Source of the DNA: Molanna angustata
Lineage: Eukaryota > Arthropoda > Insecta > Trichoptera > Molannidae
DNA length: 64,000 bases
Reading direction: 5' to 3'
Assembly (NCBI GenBank): GCA_963576475.1
Contig: OY754981.1
Coordinates: forward strand, 18,938,570-19,002,569
The position numbers and the translations under genes were made by a program. The notes under the pieces are model-generated. The model was not told the DNA's origin. It was given only the letters and a program-made list of their open reading frames with translations, and did not search any database. This document shows positions 30,963-44,000 of the stretch, one piece after another (the stretch's first letter is position 1; each line of letters opens with the position of its first letter).

Positions 30963-31200
30963 AAAATAACTAGGTTCTCAGTTCAGTCAGAGGAAAAGTA
31001 GCGAATAACAATATTGTTTTATAGATTTTTCAGGTATTGTTTATTTATTTCTCACAACTCCATGATTTTTTTTCAAACAAAAAAATATTCTACCTAATAA
31101 ATCTTCTTTTTCTATTTTTTATTACATAAGTATTTCAGTAACAGCAGGTACCTACTTATTTAATTATATATTTTATAGATACAAATAACATACAAGTATA

Positions 31201-31323
31201 TATTTTTTTCTTAAAAGAATGAATATGTCCTTAGCATATGCTTGTGCTTAGGTGAACGAAATCGGTCGTGGCAGGATTCGAACTCGCGACCGCTGGATTA
31301 CTAACCCAATGCGCTAACCGCTA
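31201..31323 (-). mobile_element. SINE-B copy 4 (partial)
   Basis: GTGAACGAAATCGGTCGTGG, box B complement GGATTCGAACTC, and CAATGCGCTAACCGC; the outer head is missing. Confidence 0.88.
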
Positions 31324-32563
31324 TTATATTGAAATAATGTTAAAATCTGCAATATTCACCTATAAAGAGGGTGGTGTATTGGTTAACGCTCCCAGGTGCC
31401 AGAAAATAATCATCAATAGCATCCATTAAAAAAACATAAAAAAACAATAAATCAAAAACGTTGCTATATCTCGGACTATAAATCAAAGATATTTTTTTGT
31501 ATACATATTTTGTATACGGAGACGTTTTCTGATATGAAAATCGATGGTTTTATTGTATCATAGCTCATTAGAATAAATGTCTTATATGTATTAAAAATGG
31601 CAATCATTCATATCAATATATAATTTCTCTGGTTAGCTTAAGAAAGGCACTTAATTAAGATTGGGTGGTGAACCTCATTGGTGAACTAAGTGAGATGTTA
31701 TTTTGTTTGTTGAATTTGGCTCTTATGGGGCACCCGAAGACAAATGAATAAATTCGGAACTGAATAATGTAAATTGTATTCCTAAATTCATAATATATTT
31801 AATTTTACCCTATAATTTTTAACGTTCATTTATTAAATTTAGAGAAAAGACTAGAGTGACAATGAAGAAAATGAATAAAAAACCTTCACCAAAAAGTTGT
31901 TTCACTGTTAAATCGTATATAAAATATAATGACTGCAATTTGTGATCTGACAGCATGTTTGATTTATCTGTGACCACAGTCAATAAACGATAGCTGAAGC
32001 CAATGATTTCTCAGAACCTCTCGTAAATATTGTGATAGAAATTGTTTTTATTTATTCTCAGTTTTGTTTTTTATTCATGTGAATTTTTCAGACACTCCCT
32101 TGTGCTGACGATAAATCTATTCCATGCAAAATACGAACAATAAAAGAAAATGAAGATACGAATGAATACTTTTTTTTTTGTAAATGGTTAGTAATTCATT
32201 ATACTTTGAGGATTTAAGGAACTTTATCATTGAGATATCTCGTAAAATTTGATGTATTTTTTCGCCTGATTCGTCATTCGTCTTTTATTGGAAATTGGAA
32301 ATACTTTTCAATGTTAGATTTGCTGCTGATAAAGATACCAAAAATATTGTACCAAGCAATTAAAACTATTTTGCAAATAAACATTTGAATTTTTTTTTTA
32401 AATACAGTGTGAAAATAAAATTAAAGTGATGTAACTATCAATCTTTGATTTATTAATGGAAACCCAAAATCGATATCAATTTTTCAATCAATTGATACCT
32501 AAAGATCAAATTATTCCTCAACTGCACATTCAAAAAGCTTTTCAAGCAACACACATATTACAT
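31324..32563. other. AT-rich intergenic DNA
   Basis: About 1.2 kb without a recognised gene or repeat. Confidence 0.6.
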
Positions 32564-32736
32564 ATGGGTGGTGGCAGAGCGGTTAGCGCACTGGGTTAGT
32601 AATACAGTGGTCGCGAGTTCGAGTCCTGCCACGACCGATTTCGTTCACCATTTCGTTCAGCATTTACGCTTAGTTTAGGGAATGTATGAGGATGTATATG
32701 AACTTGTCACAAGGACATATTTAGTCTTTTAAAAAA
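32564..32736 (+). mobile_element. SINE-B copy 5
   Basis: Head TGGGTGGTGGCAGAGCGG, box B GAGTTCGAGTCC, body GGGAATGTATGAGGATG and CACAAGGACATAT. It shares the GTATGAGGATG subfamily mark with copies 3 and 7. Confidence 0.9.
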
Positions 32737-32811
32737 GGTATTTATATTTAGATGCCGTTGAATAGTTTTTTAATGGTGTTATTGTGATAACCATAATAAA
32801 CACTTCCTTGC

Positions 32812-33000
32812 ACCCTGCACAAGTGGCGAGTTTATTGCCGTATGGCAATTTCTTCCAACTAACCAGTATTTCCAGCCCAGAGAAGCAATATTTGCGTGAG
32901 AAATGACTTTAAATAAATTTCTCCTCTGCTGGGAATCGAACCCTGGACGCCCGCACAGAAACCAATCGGCTTACCAACTGTGCCACGGCGGTCGACATAA
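32812..33000 (-). mobile_element. SINE-C reference copy
   Basis: On the minus strand: a tRNA-like head with GTGGCACAGTTGGTAAGC, box B GGGTTCGATTCCCAGCAG, then TTTCTCACGCAAATATTG, CTCTGGGCTGGAAATACTGG and AACTCGCCACTTGTGCAGGG. It fixes the order used to recognise the split copy at 20587-21365. Confidence 0.88.
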
Positions 33001-33089
33001 TGTAAGCAAGAAACAAGCAGCTGGATGATTAAGAAAATGACAGTTGTTATATTTGACAAAAAAATGCAGTTTTAAATCCGTCTCAGATA

Positions 33090-33255
33090 ATAAGAGTGAT
33101 AAAGTACCAACTCCTACAGGTCCACGGAAGGATACAAGGGAGAAATGGACCATCACGATGAAGAATTTCATGGCTCTATGACCCGTCACTGTTTTGAACT
33201 GCCGTGAATAAAGTGGAGATAGCCTCGATGGTCGCCAACCTTCGTAGAGGAGACG
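33090..33255 (+). pseudogene. Non-LTR tail fragment
   Basis: A broken frame reads GPRKDTREKWTITMKNFMAL, stop, PVTVLNCRE, stop, SGDSLDGRQPS. It resembles 3' coding ends of endonuclease-type elements (SLDGRQPS then RRRH). The tail is GAAGAGGAAGAAGAA. Low certainty on family. Confidence 0.45.
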
Positions 33256-34357
33256 GCACGTGAAGAGGAAGAAGAACAAATGTTAACCACAACTTACTCG
33301 ATGATACTTGCATATACTTTTTCAGTAATAACAACTTTAGAACGGGTCCTGAGGGCGATTACATTGGTTTTTACGTAGCATTGAATTTTATATGAATTGA
33401 TAAAAATGTACTTATGTTAACTAAGTAAGTAGATAGATCGTTTATAAGATTACGCTAAATAAGGATGAGGATCTATTTTTGTGTTATAAAAGTAATAATT
33501 AATAAAAATAATAAAGCAGAGATGGCGCATGCATAATTTGAATATCGTCTTCGCTGTATTTAGTGGATTCGATTGGCGATATCGAGATTATAATAAATAA
33601 TACCATTTTATTATTCATCGAGATACAACAAACAGATGCCGCTACGGTCGCCGTCAATTTCTTGCCTCGGTATCGTCCGCTCTGTTCAATTAGGAGCCAA
33701 ACCCATTTGTATTACAAGGAATAACTACTGCAACAGTCCAGCCTATTGTAATATCATTAAATGCGTGTATCAAAAATTATCATCGATAAAGGACACAGGT
33801 GGTTCGGAACTCGGATAAAAGTAAAGCGCATTCCGTTTATGGTGACATCTTTGGATGATTGTTAGTAACCACGGAATTATTTATCAGATATACTATTTGA
33901 TATTATAGTATTTTAATTGATTTAGGTACATTTTTATTTCGTGCCATTATAGAGGTTTTAAGCATTTATTTGTCGAATAAAAAAACAATAAACTAGGTTT
34001 TTAAACTTTCAATGAAATAAAAATATAATATATATTTTGTTTTCATAAAAAAGTAATATATATTTTGTTGAGTGAAACTATGGAAAAAGTTTTCTTTACA
34101 ACCATTTCACTTGTCTGTCTCTACCGATAGTGAGATGTGACAGTAATATGTTATTATTTTATGCTTGAAATTCAAATTCCATCTAGAATAACAAGTCAGC
34201 GCCATTTTTTTTACAAATGTACTGAAAATTAATACTTACAGGATTCAGGATACTGCTTAACAGAATATGTAAAAAAATTTATGACTAATTTAATGACCAT
34301 ATTGACATTTTTATTGTATCTTAATCTATATTGGAAAGGGAAATTAAAAAAAAAAGG
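33256..34357. other. AT-rich intergenic DNA
   Basis: A less AT-rich stretch at about 33520-33700 gives no known protein. No boundary features. Confidence 0.5.
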
Positions 34358-34590
34358 TCTCAGATACAGCCTCTTAGGACCCGGGTATAGCTGGAATGCA
34401 CTGTTGAGAAAATAATGTTATAGGTATAGATGATTTTTAAAACGCCATTCTTGTGAATTCAAAATTATCCTTTATATTTCATAACATGTTTTCTCAACAT
34501 TAATTTATAGATTTTTATATTAATATATTCATCTCTAAGCGCGTCTATTTTTCTTTGTAATTTCTCTATGGGAAATAATGTGACTACACA
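34358..34590 (-). repeat. Dispersed repeat, inverted partner of 12415-12665
   Basis: Starts CAGATACAGCCTCTTAGGAC and includes AACGCCATTCTTGTGAATTC and AATAATGTGACTACACAG. Same family and order as the other copy, opposite strand. Confidence 0.8.
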
Positions 34591-35590
34591 GAATAATATA
34601 TCAACTTTATGTATAAAACAAAAAAGTAAATAAAATAATGAATTTAAAAGAAAAATAAAGAATGAATTAAACTTGACTGATATGTAAATTATATTAACTT
34701 ATTTTTGTAAAGATAATAATTATGTAGGTATACATATATTATATTTTGTGTCTTTTGTATTAAATTGTCTCCTTTATACACGATTGCTTGCACTCTTGTA
34801 AAAGGAAATATGTTTTTTCTTACTGTGCACATTTTCTATATAGTTTGTTTTATATTTTGTATATGAATTGTCAATTTAATAAAAATAAAAATAATGTGTT
34901 TTGTGTAATTGATTTTTTCTTAGTAAATAAATAATTTAAATAAAAAAAAACACGTGTTATACATTTCTAAACATGATTTAACTGTGGACTAAATTAAAAT
35001 TAACATATATAACACATATAAGGTGATGTGCCATATAAAGCAAAAAAAACAAAAATTAAGAAAAAAATATCAATTGTGTAATTTAATGTACGATACTAAT
35101 GAAAAATTGATTACAAATTTAATATGCGAAGAAATTTTTTTATGGGTGTTAATTTTTTTTTATTTACATGCTATTAATTCTCATATTTATGTAAAGCAAG
35201 TGTAAAAAGTTCTGTTTATAAGTTATTACACTAGTTTTGTTATGCTTTTGTTTGAAAATTGAAATTCTGTTATTTTACTATTTACATACTATAAATTATA
35301 TTATTTGATTGTTTATACCCATACAATAAAAATATATTGAATGTAGGTACCTAAGTATTAAATAACATAATAACCTTTTTTTATTTTGAATGTATTGATT
35401 TATCAACCATTTTTGAGTAAATAATTTACTATTTACCCTTTTTTATGAGAACGGTCGACAGAAGGACAGCTCTTCCGAAACATGTCGTGAAGTGACGCAT
35501 AGAAAAATGATAAATAGCCAAAAATGGTTCATACTAACAACCTATCATAAAATATCCACCGATTCTATGGTATTGATTTATAATTATATT
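34591..35590. other. AT-rich intergenic DNA
   Basis: Nothing recognised except poly(A)-like runs. Confidence 0.6.
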
Positions 35591-35599
35591 ATTTTTTAA

Positions 35600-36220
35600 T
35601 CTGGATTGTTCATATTTATATTGAGGAATATATATTTGGGGAGTATGTTTGAACGGAATGGAAGACCCGATAAAGATATTGAAAGAAGAGTTATGGCAGG
35701 TAATAGAATAATCGGAACACTCAGACCAGTAATGTCCGATCCGAGCACCTCAAAGGTAGCCAAAATTGCAGTACACAATGTGCCAGTGAAATATGGACCT
35801 GAAAGAAAAAACATGAAAGTTGAATAAATCCTATAGAAATGAGATCACTACGAATAGTATGTAATAGAACGATATATGTACGATATAATAAAAAATGAGG
35901 GCATAAGGAGAGAATGCAAGATAAAGAAAGATATTATATGTAAAATGAAAGTGAATGCCTTGAGGTGGTTTGGACATAATGAAAGAATGAACGATGAACG
36001 ACTGGCCAAAAAATATACATGGGTGTAAGAGATGGAGTGAATAGCAGGTGTCGCCCCAGAAAGGGATGGCATGACCATGTGAATGATATTTTGAAAGAAA
36101 GAAACATAAAGTTTGAACAATCGACGAGCATCGATGTAAAGGAAGCCAGAAATGTATGCAAAAATAGAGAAGTATGGCGCTCGGCTCTCCCTGCTTACCC
36201 CGTAAGGGACATGGCGTGAT
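35600..36220 (+). pseudogene. Non-LTR reverse transcriptase tail, sister of 25455-26045
   Basis: The first frame reads MFERNGRPDKDIERRVMAGN, then RPVMSDPSTSKVAKIAVHN. After shifts come VNALRWFGHNERMNDERLAK, KGWHDHVNDILKERNIK and EARNVCKNREVWRSALPAYP. F-x-R-N-G-R ... D-x-x-I-x-x-R-V ... SETWTW-type order is known for RTE/CR1-like C-terminal regions. It has several stops. The end GGCGTGATGCTATGTATGTA is likely the family 3' end. Confidence 0.75.
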
Positions 36221-37428
36221 GCTATGTATGTATGTACTGTTTATATCATGAATTGATAAAAAAAAACGAGGTTGCTTTTTTCGATTCCTTTCAATTAATT
36301 AAAAGGTATATTTCAATTAGTAAACAAATATTCTATTTGTTTTTGCGATCAAGACAATCGTATATTACCGATCTGTAAAATTATGCTTTAGCAGTGTCTC
36401 TAGGAAAGGTCCCACGATGATAGGAATTTATCCCATCGTCCAAAGGTAACAAACAGCATCTGTCTTACTTCTAATTACTCAGGTATAGAGTCATGTCCAT
36501 TTTAACTATGAGATGGAATTACTTACTGTAGGAACAGTAGCCAACTTAAGCTTCTTTGGTCGCATCTGTGTTTTAAACAGAGCAGTGGATTTGCCAACTT
36601 GACCATAAAATCTCAATCTTTTTTTTATTAACAACACTTAATTTAATTTAATTTTTATCTCAATTATTTATTTGTAACTTCTTGTAAGCATAATTTTTAC
36701 ACTAGCGAACTAAATTGCCCTTTATTAATCGAAAATTTGTTCCAACCAGACAGAAATAATGTTAAATATGCAATACAGTGTGTACTATGATAATAAGATA
36801 ACAACATGAAAAACGAGTGGGTTGTGGCCAACGCTATACTGCACAAAGTCACTCCACAAAGTATTCAATTTTTGTATGGAAAATATTCAGCATTTTCATG
36901 AAATAAGTTTATTGAATTATTTTTGATATAAATATTTTATTATAAAAACTTGATCATTCTTCAATGCCATTTTATGAAAGTGATGTGCCTTTTTAGTAAT
37001 TTGAAAATAAAATTATCATTAAGTTTCCTGAGCTTGGGGTCACATTGAAATATTTGACAGTTATTCGAATTGAGAGGTACTGATCAGATATCCTTCAAAA
37101 TTCAATGAGGTGTAAGCGAGTATTCGACATACAAATTTGCAAAATGTAAAAAGAATGTAATCAGTACTTTAGTCTATAATCGATAAAGTATAATAAGCAC
37201 GCCGTAAATAGCACATTAGTACACAGCACACACATAGATACATTGTGATGAAACTTTCAGAATACAATATCAGCATGATACCTGATGATAATCTGCAATA
37301 AAAAAATAACCTTAAATATTGAGAACTCAAAACATCGCACTATATCCCCTTGGAAAAATAAAAAAATGATAAAAATTACAGAATAAAAGTAAAAATAACG
37401 CAAAACAAAGTAGGATTAAGACAAAAAC
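36221..37428. other. AT-rich intergenic DNA with one SINE-C-like scrap
   Basis: 36685-36800 contains TTTTTACACTAGCGAAC and TTGTTCCAACCAGACAG, a diverged relative of the 19776 segment. The rest is unassigned. Confidence 0.5.
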
Positions 37429-37912
37429 TCAAGCTACCTATATCGATCTTTTGGCGTTTCTGGACCAAAGTCATGGAACAATCTTCCAATGGATATAAGA
37501 TGTGCCGAAAATATCAATGAATTCAAGAAGAAATTAAAAACTCATCTTTTCCGCAAGTCGTATCCAGATTGTCCTTCATCCGTTCAATAATATTATGTGT
37601 ACTAAATATTATGCCAGTTTACTTTGAATCGACTATTTTTTATAATTAATTTCATCTGGATTATGTAACAAGATTAATTTGTGATTTCTAGGTATTTTTT
37701 TAAGTTTTATATTTCACCATTTTCAATGTGTTAGCTATAGGACTAATTTTAACTTAATTTTAACTGATTGTATTTTTTTAAGTTTTATGTTTCACCATTT
37801 TCAATGTGTTAGCTATAGGACTAATTTTAAATTATTTTTTGCAAACTGAAAGCGCCCTTGAGGTGACCACGGTTGTCACTAAACGGCGCTTTATAAATTG
37901 TCCTTATTATTA
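37429..37912 (+). pseudogene. Non-LTR family 3 tail and 3' UTR
   Basis: The frame ending at TAA 37588-37590 reads SSYLYRSFGVSGPKSWNNLP, then MDIRCAENINEFKKKLKTHL and FRKSYPD. SF-x-x-x-GPK-x-WN-x-LP ... F-K-K-x-LKT-LF is the classic ORF2 end. The 3' UTR has an internal duplication (TTTCACCATTTTCAATGTGT twice, near 37706 and 37790) and GCGCCCTTGAGGTG ... CACTAAACGGCG, ending in (ATT)n. Confidence 0.7.
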
Positions 37913-37934
37913 TTATTTAATTTATATTTTTAAA

Positions 37935-37983
37935 CACTTGAATACATCTTCCTACGTTCCCTAAAATAAACATAAATGCTTGT
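37935..37983 (-). mobile_element. SINE-B copy 6 (3' scrap)
   Basis: Only CATCTTCCTACGTTCCCTAA and AACATAAATGCTTGT remain. It lies between two unrelated retroelements. Confidence 0.75.
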
Positions 37984-38020
37984 AATATAATAATTAATTT
38001 TTAATAAAATAACACATAAT

Positions 38021-39226
38021 GTAGCGGGCCACAGTACCACTACAGCCCTAGTCAAAATCACTGATGACATTAGGAACGCTATGAATGAAAGAAACCTCAC
38101 TATCCTTACTTTACTCGATTTCAGTAGCGCATTCAACTCGGTTGATTTTGACGTTCTCCTAGCAAGATTGTCCTCCATCAATATTTCACAGCAATCGCTC
38201 AAATGGTTTGAATGCTACTTGCGCGGACGCTCCCAACAGATCAAGACTACCAACGACTCATCAAACTGGACGGACCTTATAGCTGGTGTCCCGCAAGGAG
38301 GCATTCTTTCGCCTTTACTTTTTTCCATTTTCATAAACCCTCTCGCACAATCTATCAGATGTAAATATCACATATTCGCAGACGATCTCCAATTATATTC
38401 CCATTTCAAGCCTGATAATTACCTTCTCGCTGTTGCGACATTGAATGCCGATTTAAATTATATTCTAAATTGGACAAAAAAACACGGTCTTCAAATTAAC
38501 CCTTCTAAATCACATTCAATATTAATTGGAGGGCAACGTCTGTTTCTCAGAACCACACAGTTTTCACCCATGCCTGAGGTGCTCCTTGACGACGTTATCA
38601 TACCATTTTCTCCAGAGGTCAGAAACCTTGGTCTGATCATGAATTGTAATCTTTCATGGTCCGGTCATATAAAGGGAGTAAGCCAACGGATCTTTCGTAC
38701 TTTTCATGGACTAAACCGACTTAAAAACTATTTACCAGTTAAGACTAAAATCACTCTAACTCAACAACTCATGCTACCATTACTTGACTACGCTGACGTT
38801 GCCTACCTGGATGCAACTGAAGAACAAATTAACAAACTCGAACGGTTACAAAATGTCTGCATTCGATACGTGTTTGGACTCAGGAAGTTCGACCACGTGT
38901 CCGAGAGCAGGCAACGACTGAACTGGTTAAAGATCCGTCAACGAAGAGATTCACATGTTCTTTCCCTACTCTACCAAATCCTTAATAACCCTCTTACACC
39001 CACGTACCTCAAAGAGAAATTCGCCCACTTATCCTCACATGGCCTTAACTTACGGTCCCAACATAATAGCACACTTACAATACCAATACACCACACCTCT
39101 ACTTATACTTACTCGTTCACAGTTCATGCAGCTCGGATGTGGAATATATTGCCGGAGAGTATCAGAGATGCCACTAATTTAATAGCATTCAAAAAGCGTC
39201 TGAAGTCACACTTTCTATCCACATAA
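38021..39226 (+). CDS. Non-LTR family 2 reverse transcriptase, open, 5'-truncated
   Basis: An uninterrupted frame runs from about 38021 (GHSTTTALVKITDDIR) to TAA at 39224-39226. Counting from the internal Met at 38081 (381 residues): LLDFSSAFNSVDF holds motif A Asp at residue 13, AGVPQGGILSPLLF at 69-82, and IFADDLQLY with the catalytic Asp pair at 101-102. Then come LNWTKKHGLQINPSKS, LGLIMNCNLSW, and the C-terminal ARMWNILPESIRDATNL. The endonuclease, ORF1 and fingers region are missing, so it cannot move by itself. The lack of stops implies recent arrival. It is CR1/L2/jockey-like; the clade is not settled. Confidence 0.9.
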   Translation, partial: VAGHSTTTALVKITDDIRNAMNERNLTILTLLDFSSAFNSVDFDVLLARLSSINISQQSLKWFECYLRGRSQQIKTTNDSSNWTDLIAGVPQGGILSPLLFSIFINPLAQSIRCKYHIFADDLQLYSHFKPDNYLLAVATLNADLNYILNWTKKHGLQINPSKSHSILIGGQRLFLRTTQFSPMPEVLLDDVIIPFSPEVRNLGLIMNCNLSWSGHIKGVSQRIFRTFHGLNRLKNYLPVKTKITLTQQLMLPLLDYADVAYLDATEEQINKLERLQNVCIRYVFGLRKFDHVSESRQRLNWLKIRQRRDSHVLSLLYQILNNPLTPTYLKEKFAHLSSHGLNLRSQHNSTLTIPIHHTSTYTYSFTVHAARMWNILPESIRDATNLIAFKKRLKSHFLST

Positions 39227-39574
39227 ACACAAATTCACGTCTTTTTCCCTTTATCCCTCTTCCTTTCTCCTCTCATATCCTCCATCCAATAAACATAGTG
39301 TATCTATCTGATGTATTTTTTATTATTCTTATTTTTGTTCTTATTTATACATATATTATTTTTTTGTTTCTTATATTTGACTTTGTATTTTTAAGTTATG
39401 ATTGATTTATTTAATTATTTTTTTTTTTATTCATTTATTATTATTATTTTTTTTTTCTATTTCTCTATTTGTATTCTTCTATCCCTGTTACTGGCTGTAT
39501 TTACCATGGTGGTTGACTGGTAGAGATTGCCTGCGGGCAATAAGTCCGCCACGTTGTGTAAAACAATAAAAGTA

Positions 39575-39606
<32 letters not shown>
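39227..39606 (+). mobile_element. 3' UTR of non-LTR family 2 with (ATT)n tail
   Basis: A T-rich stretch, then TAGAGATTGCCTGCGGGCAA, TAAGTCCGCCACGTTGTG, AATAAAAGTA and ten or so ATT units. A microsatellite tail instead of poly(A) is usual for CR1/L2-like elements and is also seen in family 3. Confidence 0.8.
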
Positions 39607-39607
<1 letters not shown>

Positions 39608-40477
39608 TCTGTTACTCTCTCGAAGATAATCATAAAAGCGTTTATAGTTACATAAAGCTCAGCAAGAATTCATATCATGATAATAAACAAGGAACTGTAT
39701 AACGCAAGTACAATATGAAAACTTAGAATAATATAGTTTTTCATTTCGTCGCACTGCGCTGTTAATGAGAATTTAAAAAAATAAATCATCAAATAAGGAC
39801 TTGCGATTGTTGCCAGACACGTTTCTGTAAAGAAATCTTTGAATAATCAGCTATGTCATTAAAAGACCACCATTCGCAATGATGGGATTACTTTTTAAGA
39901 CAACCTATTCAAAAGACATAGCAAGTTTTTATATTGAATCTGTGGTAAAAGCACAATAAGACAAGACGAAAAGTACAAGAATAACAATGGCAATAGTATG
40001 ATCATGCTCTCTATTAACATTGATGCCCAAATGGTTTTTGTCTCTGCGATGATGACTTATTGAAGTATTTTTGACGGAAGATAGTTGCTGACGTTTGGAT
40101 CAATTAACCAGGTTGTCTGGATCAAACTTTCCCTAATCCAAGTGGCTTCACCAGGTCTAAATCCCATAAATTTATCCACATTTCAAGTCAGCCTTTATGC
40201 ATCAGTCAATACACTATTACTACATGAGAATGCGATGCGCGAATGCGGAAATGCACATTACCCGAGCATCTCTTAACATGTCCAATGACTCATAAGCAAT
40301 GTTCTTGGGACTCTTGGAAGATGTGAGCAGAAAGAGCTTATCTATAGACTGTTACAAAGGATTCTGTGACTTATGGGAGCAGTGAGGACTTAAGCCACGA
40401 AAATAAGAAGCCTATTTTTGTCTATAGTTTGATATTTGTCTTCTTATAAGATCATGCAGTTAATCATGATTTATTGA
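39607..40477. other. Unassigned DNA
   Basis: 40080-40330 is less AT-rich and has a short open frame, but I recognise no domain. Confidence 0.45.
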
Positions 40478-40846
40478 AAAAATGTAGCAAAACTCGGACA
40501 TGACCTCGTTGGGGAGGGCTTCAGCCTAATAAATGAGACTTGGAATAATGACTGGGAGAACTCCAACCTGGATGTTAATGGGTACATGGGTACTGCAACG
40601 ACGATACCTCCAGGTTTCGAACTACCAAGAAGGCTGTGGACCTCTCTAAATAGGATCCGCACTGGACATGGACGCTGTAACTACCTCACAGCAAAGTGGG
40701 GCATTGTTCCATCCGCACAATGCGATTGCGGCCATCCCTCTCAAACAATGCAACATAATATATTGGAGGAATGCAGAAAGACAGATATTTGCGAGCTGAC
40801 GCCTGCATTTGTGGACTGGCTCGGGGCCCTCGACCTGAATTTATGA
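40478..40846 (+). pseudogene. Jockey-like reverse transcriptase C-terminal region
   Basis: Open from 40478 to TGA 40844-40846, about 122 codons: VAKLGHDLVGEGFSLINETW, then IPPGFELPRRLWTSLNRIRT, GHGRC, QCDCGHPSQTMQHNI, and FVDWLGALDLNL at the end. The order NRIRTGHGRC-C-x-C-G-QTM-H is the conserved zinc-knuckle-like tail. It is the best-preserved member of the group also seen at 3-134 and 2967-3120. The catalytic domain is absent. Confidence 0.75.
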
Positions 40847-41034
40847 TCATATTTTGTTTATATTTTATTGTGTATTTGTTAATTTGATTTTAATGTAAGT
40901 ATTGTAAATTAACTATGTTATACGATAATTAAAATGAAAAGTTGTCATGGCATGTTCTTTTTATGTATTTTGTCTGTATTATCAATTTCTCAGTCTCATG
41001 TAAAATAAAAATAAAATAAATAAATAAAATATTA
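40847..41034 (+). mobile_element. 3' UTR and AAAT tail of the preceding element
   Basis: AT-rich sequence without a new boundary, ending in AAAATAAAATAAATAAATAA. Confidence 0.5.
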
Positions 41035-44000
41035 AGATACAAAGCACACGTACCCACTAAGTACTATTTGACTCGGAAACAATTATAGACTTAAAATATA
41101 TGTGAAAGAGTAAAAGGTTTATCGACTATACAAAAAATGTCAGTTAATTATTATTGAACGTCTCCATTCTTCTCCTTTTTCAATACTCCAGGCGTCCTAT
41201 GCTCCCCTCTGATATCCTTCCTGTCTGTATATATAGTTGATAAGTAACTAATTTCCATTTATCCACTCTGCCCTCGAATAATTATCAACCGGTCGATCAT
41301 TAACCGATATCTTGTTTATTATCCCTTCCTTGCAAAATTATTTTTTAGTTAAGTATGGCTGCCTACCACTAGACATTGTTGTGTCTATATAGGAAGGTGC
41401 TGCTTGCTGGCAATTTATGACATTGGACTGAGGTGGTTTCGTTAAATTACAGCAATAATTTTCAACCAACGAGTCCACATTTTAGCACTTGAAACGTATG
41501 AATCATTTAGTTTACAAGTTCTCAAATAGAGGTTCGCAAATAAACGAGTATTTAATATAATGTACCTGTCGCATCGGTCAACCAAGTAGTTCCGTGAGAG
41601 TTCGTTCAATAACATCAAACTGTTTTTGAAGTTATATTGGTTTTTTTTTCGATTTCACAGTCATGAAAACTTATACGACACTAACTGATTTTGACTTGAT
41701 GAATAATGTCTGATTTAATACTTAACACAGTTCGTATTCATTTTGTTTATCACAATACAATTTTTTAGTGTTTCTAGAGTTTGTACTTTAAAAGATTATT
41801 GTTCATTGTTTTCTCAATTTCATCGAGGAATTGAGTTTGTTTTTTGGATAGATTTTTCGAAATAATATGACATGTCCCTAGTAAGATTCACAATGTGGTA
41901 ATAGTAATAATGTCAACAAAAGGTATTTCTATATTGGTTTTATGATTCTTTGTATTAGGTTATGGAGTATAAAAAATTTACAGTTTGTATACATTTAATG
42001 AAATACCATATACTATCCATACACTAATTTTATTTCTTTTTGTTTAATGTATTACTTATTGTTGATTTTTATATTCTTCTTATGAACAGTCTGATACAAT
42101 ATGTTTTCTACTTTCCGGTAAAGCCTAAATTTCTTCCACTTTAATATTAATTACGATATCAAAATTATAACTCAGATATCCAATTGAATAAAGTGCATTT
42201 TTGTGTTACATAGTAGATGGGTATATTTGCAGGTTTGCATTTCAATGTATTGAATCAGGTGTAGCTACTTCTGAAGAATATTTTTACCTATTGTAAAACT
42301 GGACGATTCTGCGACAAAATACATTTAAAGACATTGGACGCATTCTCTATACAATACAGAAATTCCACATCAGGACCGATTGATTTTTGTCAAAAGACCT
42401 GTTTTACTCGATATCTACTCCTTAAAAGTTCTTTCTTGCCATCAAATTAAACTGGTCAATATTTTTTTCTGCTCCACTACCTACAGCGAAGGTAATTCAA
42501 CAATTTATTGACATGCCTTGTAACTACTTACTGGTATACATTTTTTTCTTTTTTGTTTGTGTGTGCAGGTAGACACGTTTTTTGTTATTATTTTCAATAA
42601 ACACTAGCCATAAGTCTCGTAAAAACTCAATCGGGTCATTTTTAATTGGATAACTATATAATAAAAATACTCTTTACAAGTGCCAATCAGAAATTGTTGG
42701 CCAATAATATAACTCGAAGATTTTTTTGTACTTTGAAAATACATTTTAACTTAGGCACGCACACAAGGATCGACACTGGAATATTTGTAAAATGATTGAG
42801 GAAATTTTGACTTATTATTTTCGGAAACTAATAGATCATAAATACATCATTTGAATAGTTTAACGGAATGAAGGTTAGAGTTCAATGCTAAATTTTCTCC
42901 ACAAAACCTAGACTTAATTGAAACTAATAAATAAACGTGAATAATATGACCCTGCATAATTTTATTATAAATCTATTTTTTCATGGGTAATTTTCATCTT
43001 TACGCTAGGCAAGATTACAAAAATATACTATACTATTCCAAGATATAGTAAAAATCGAAAAGGAAGAGAAATATTTATTTTAAAAAATTGAATCCTTCTT
43101 GGAAATTTTGATTAAAATGTTCGAAACCTGAAAGAAGCCAAAAAGAAAATTTGGTTTTCCTGATAAATGCCAGAAGCCTTTTACAACTATACACAATATA
43201 TACAGTAGGTACACAATAATACATGAAACAATAATTATCTAAATTAATAATAATAATATTTTCAAATGTAATAATAATAATCTAAATTTCAGAAATAAGA
43301 GTAGATAATTAATAGATTATAAATACAATAACCCGTTGATTTTTGTTAATAGGTCTAACGGTTTACCTGTTTTAATAGATAAATAATTATATGTATAGGA
43401 TTTAGTGTGTTTCATTTTAGTTTACATTTACAAATTTCATAAAGTTTCATATTTTGGCTTGTAATTATTTTATTTATTTATTTTTTTTTCTGTATTTATA
43501 ATTAGTACACTATTAAATATTTATTAATTTAGTATTTATCAAATGATTAGTCAATCATTGAATAAACATATATTATGTAGAATTAGAAACGTAATATAGT
43601 TTACTAACACTAAAATGAATCCATTATATACGAGTGTTTCAACATAAACATTTATTTTATTATGTCGGTTAGAAAAACACTTCATCATTCCAAATGTACG
43701 GTTTAATATCGGTTTATATTTTAAGATTTTAATCTTGATTGAAACGTGATCCATCGCGTCAGTAGGCGCAACGAACTTAATAATAATACATTTAATAAAT
43801 TAGTTTAGTGATGCCTTTATTATCTTTTTTGTTCTTCTTCTAAAACTAGTTCTAGATGTAAAATCACACCGTCTTCTGACAGGTTGAAGAGTAATTGATT
43901 AAGGAAGGATTTCTGGTTTCACGTGAATTTGGGTTGCCCATTTTCACATCACACTCATAGTTATATAGCTGTACTCAAAGTTCTACTTATTTCAATACAA

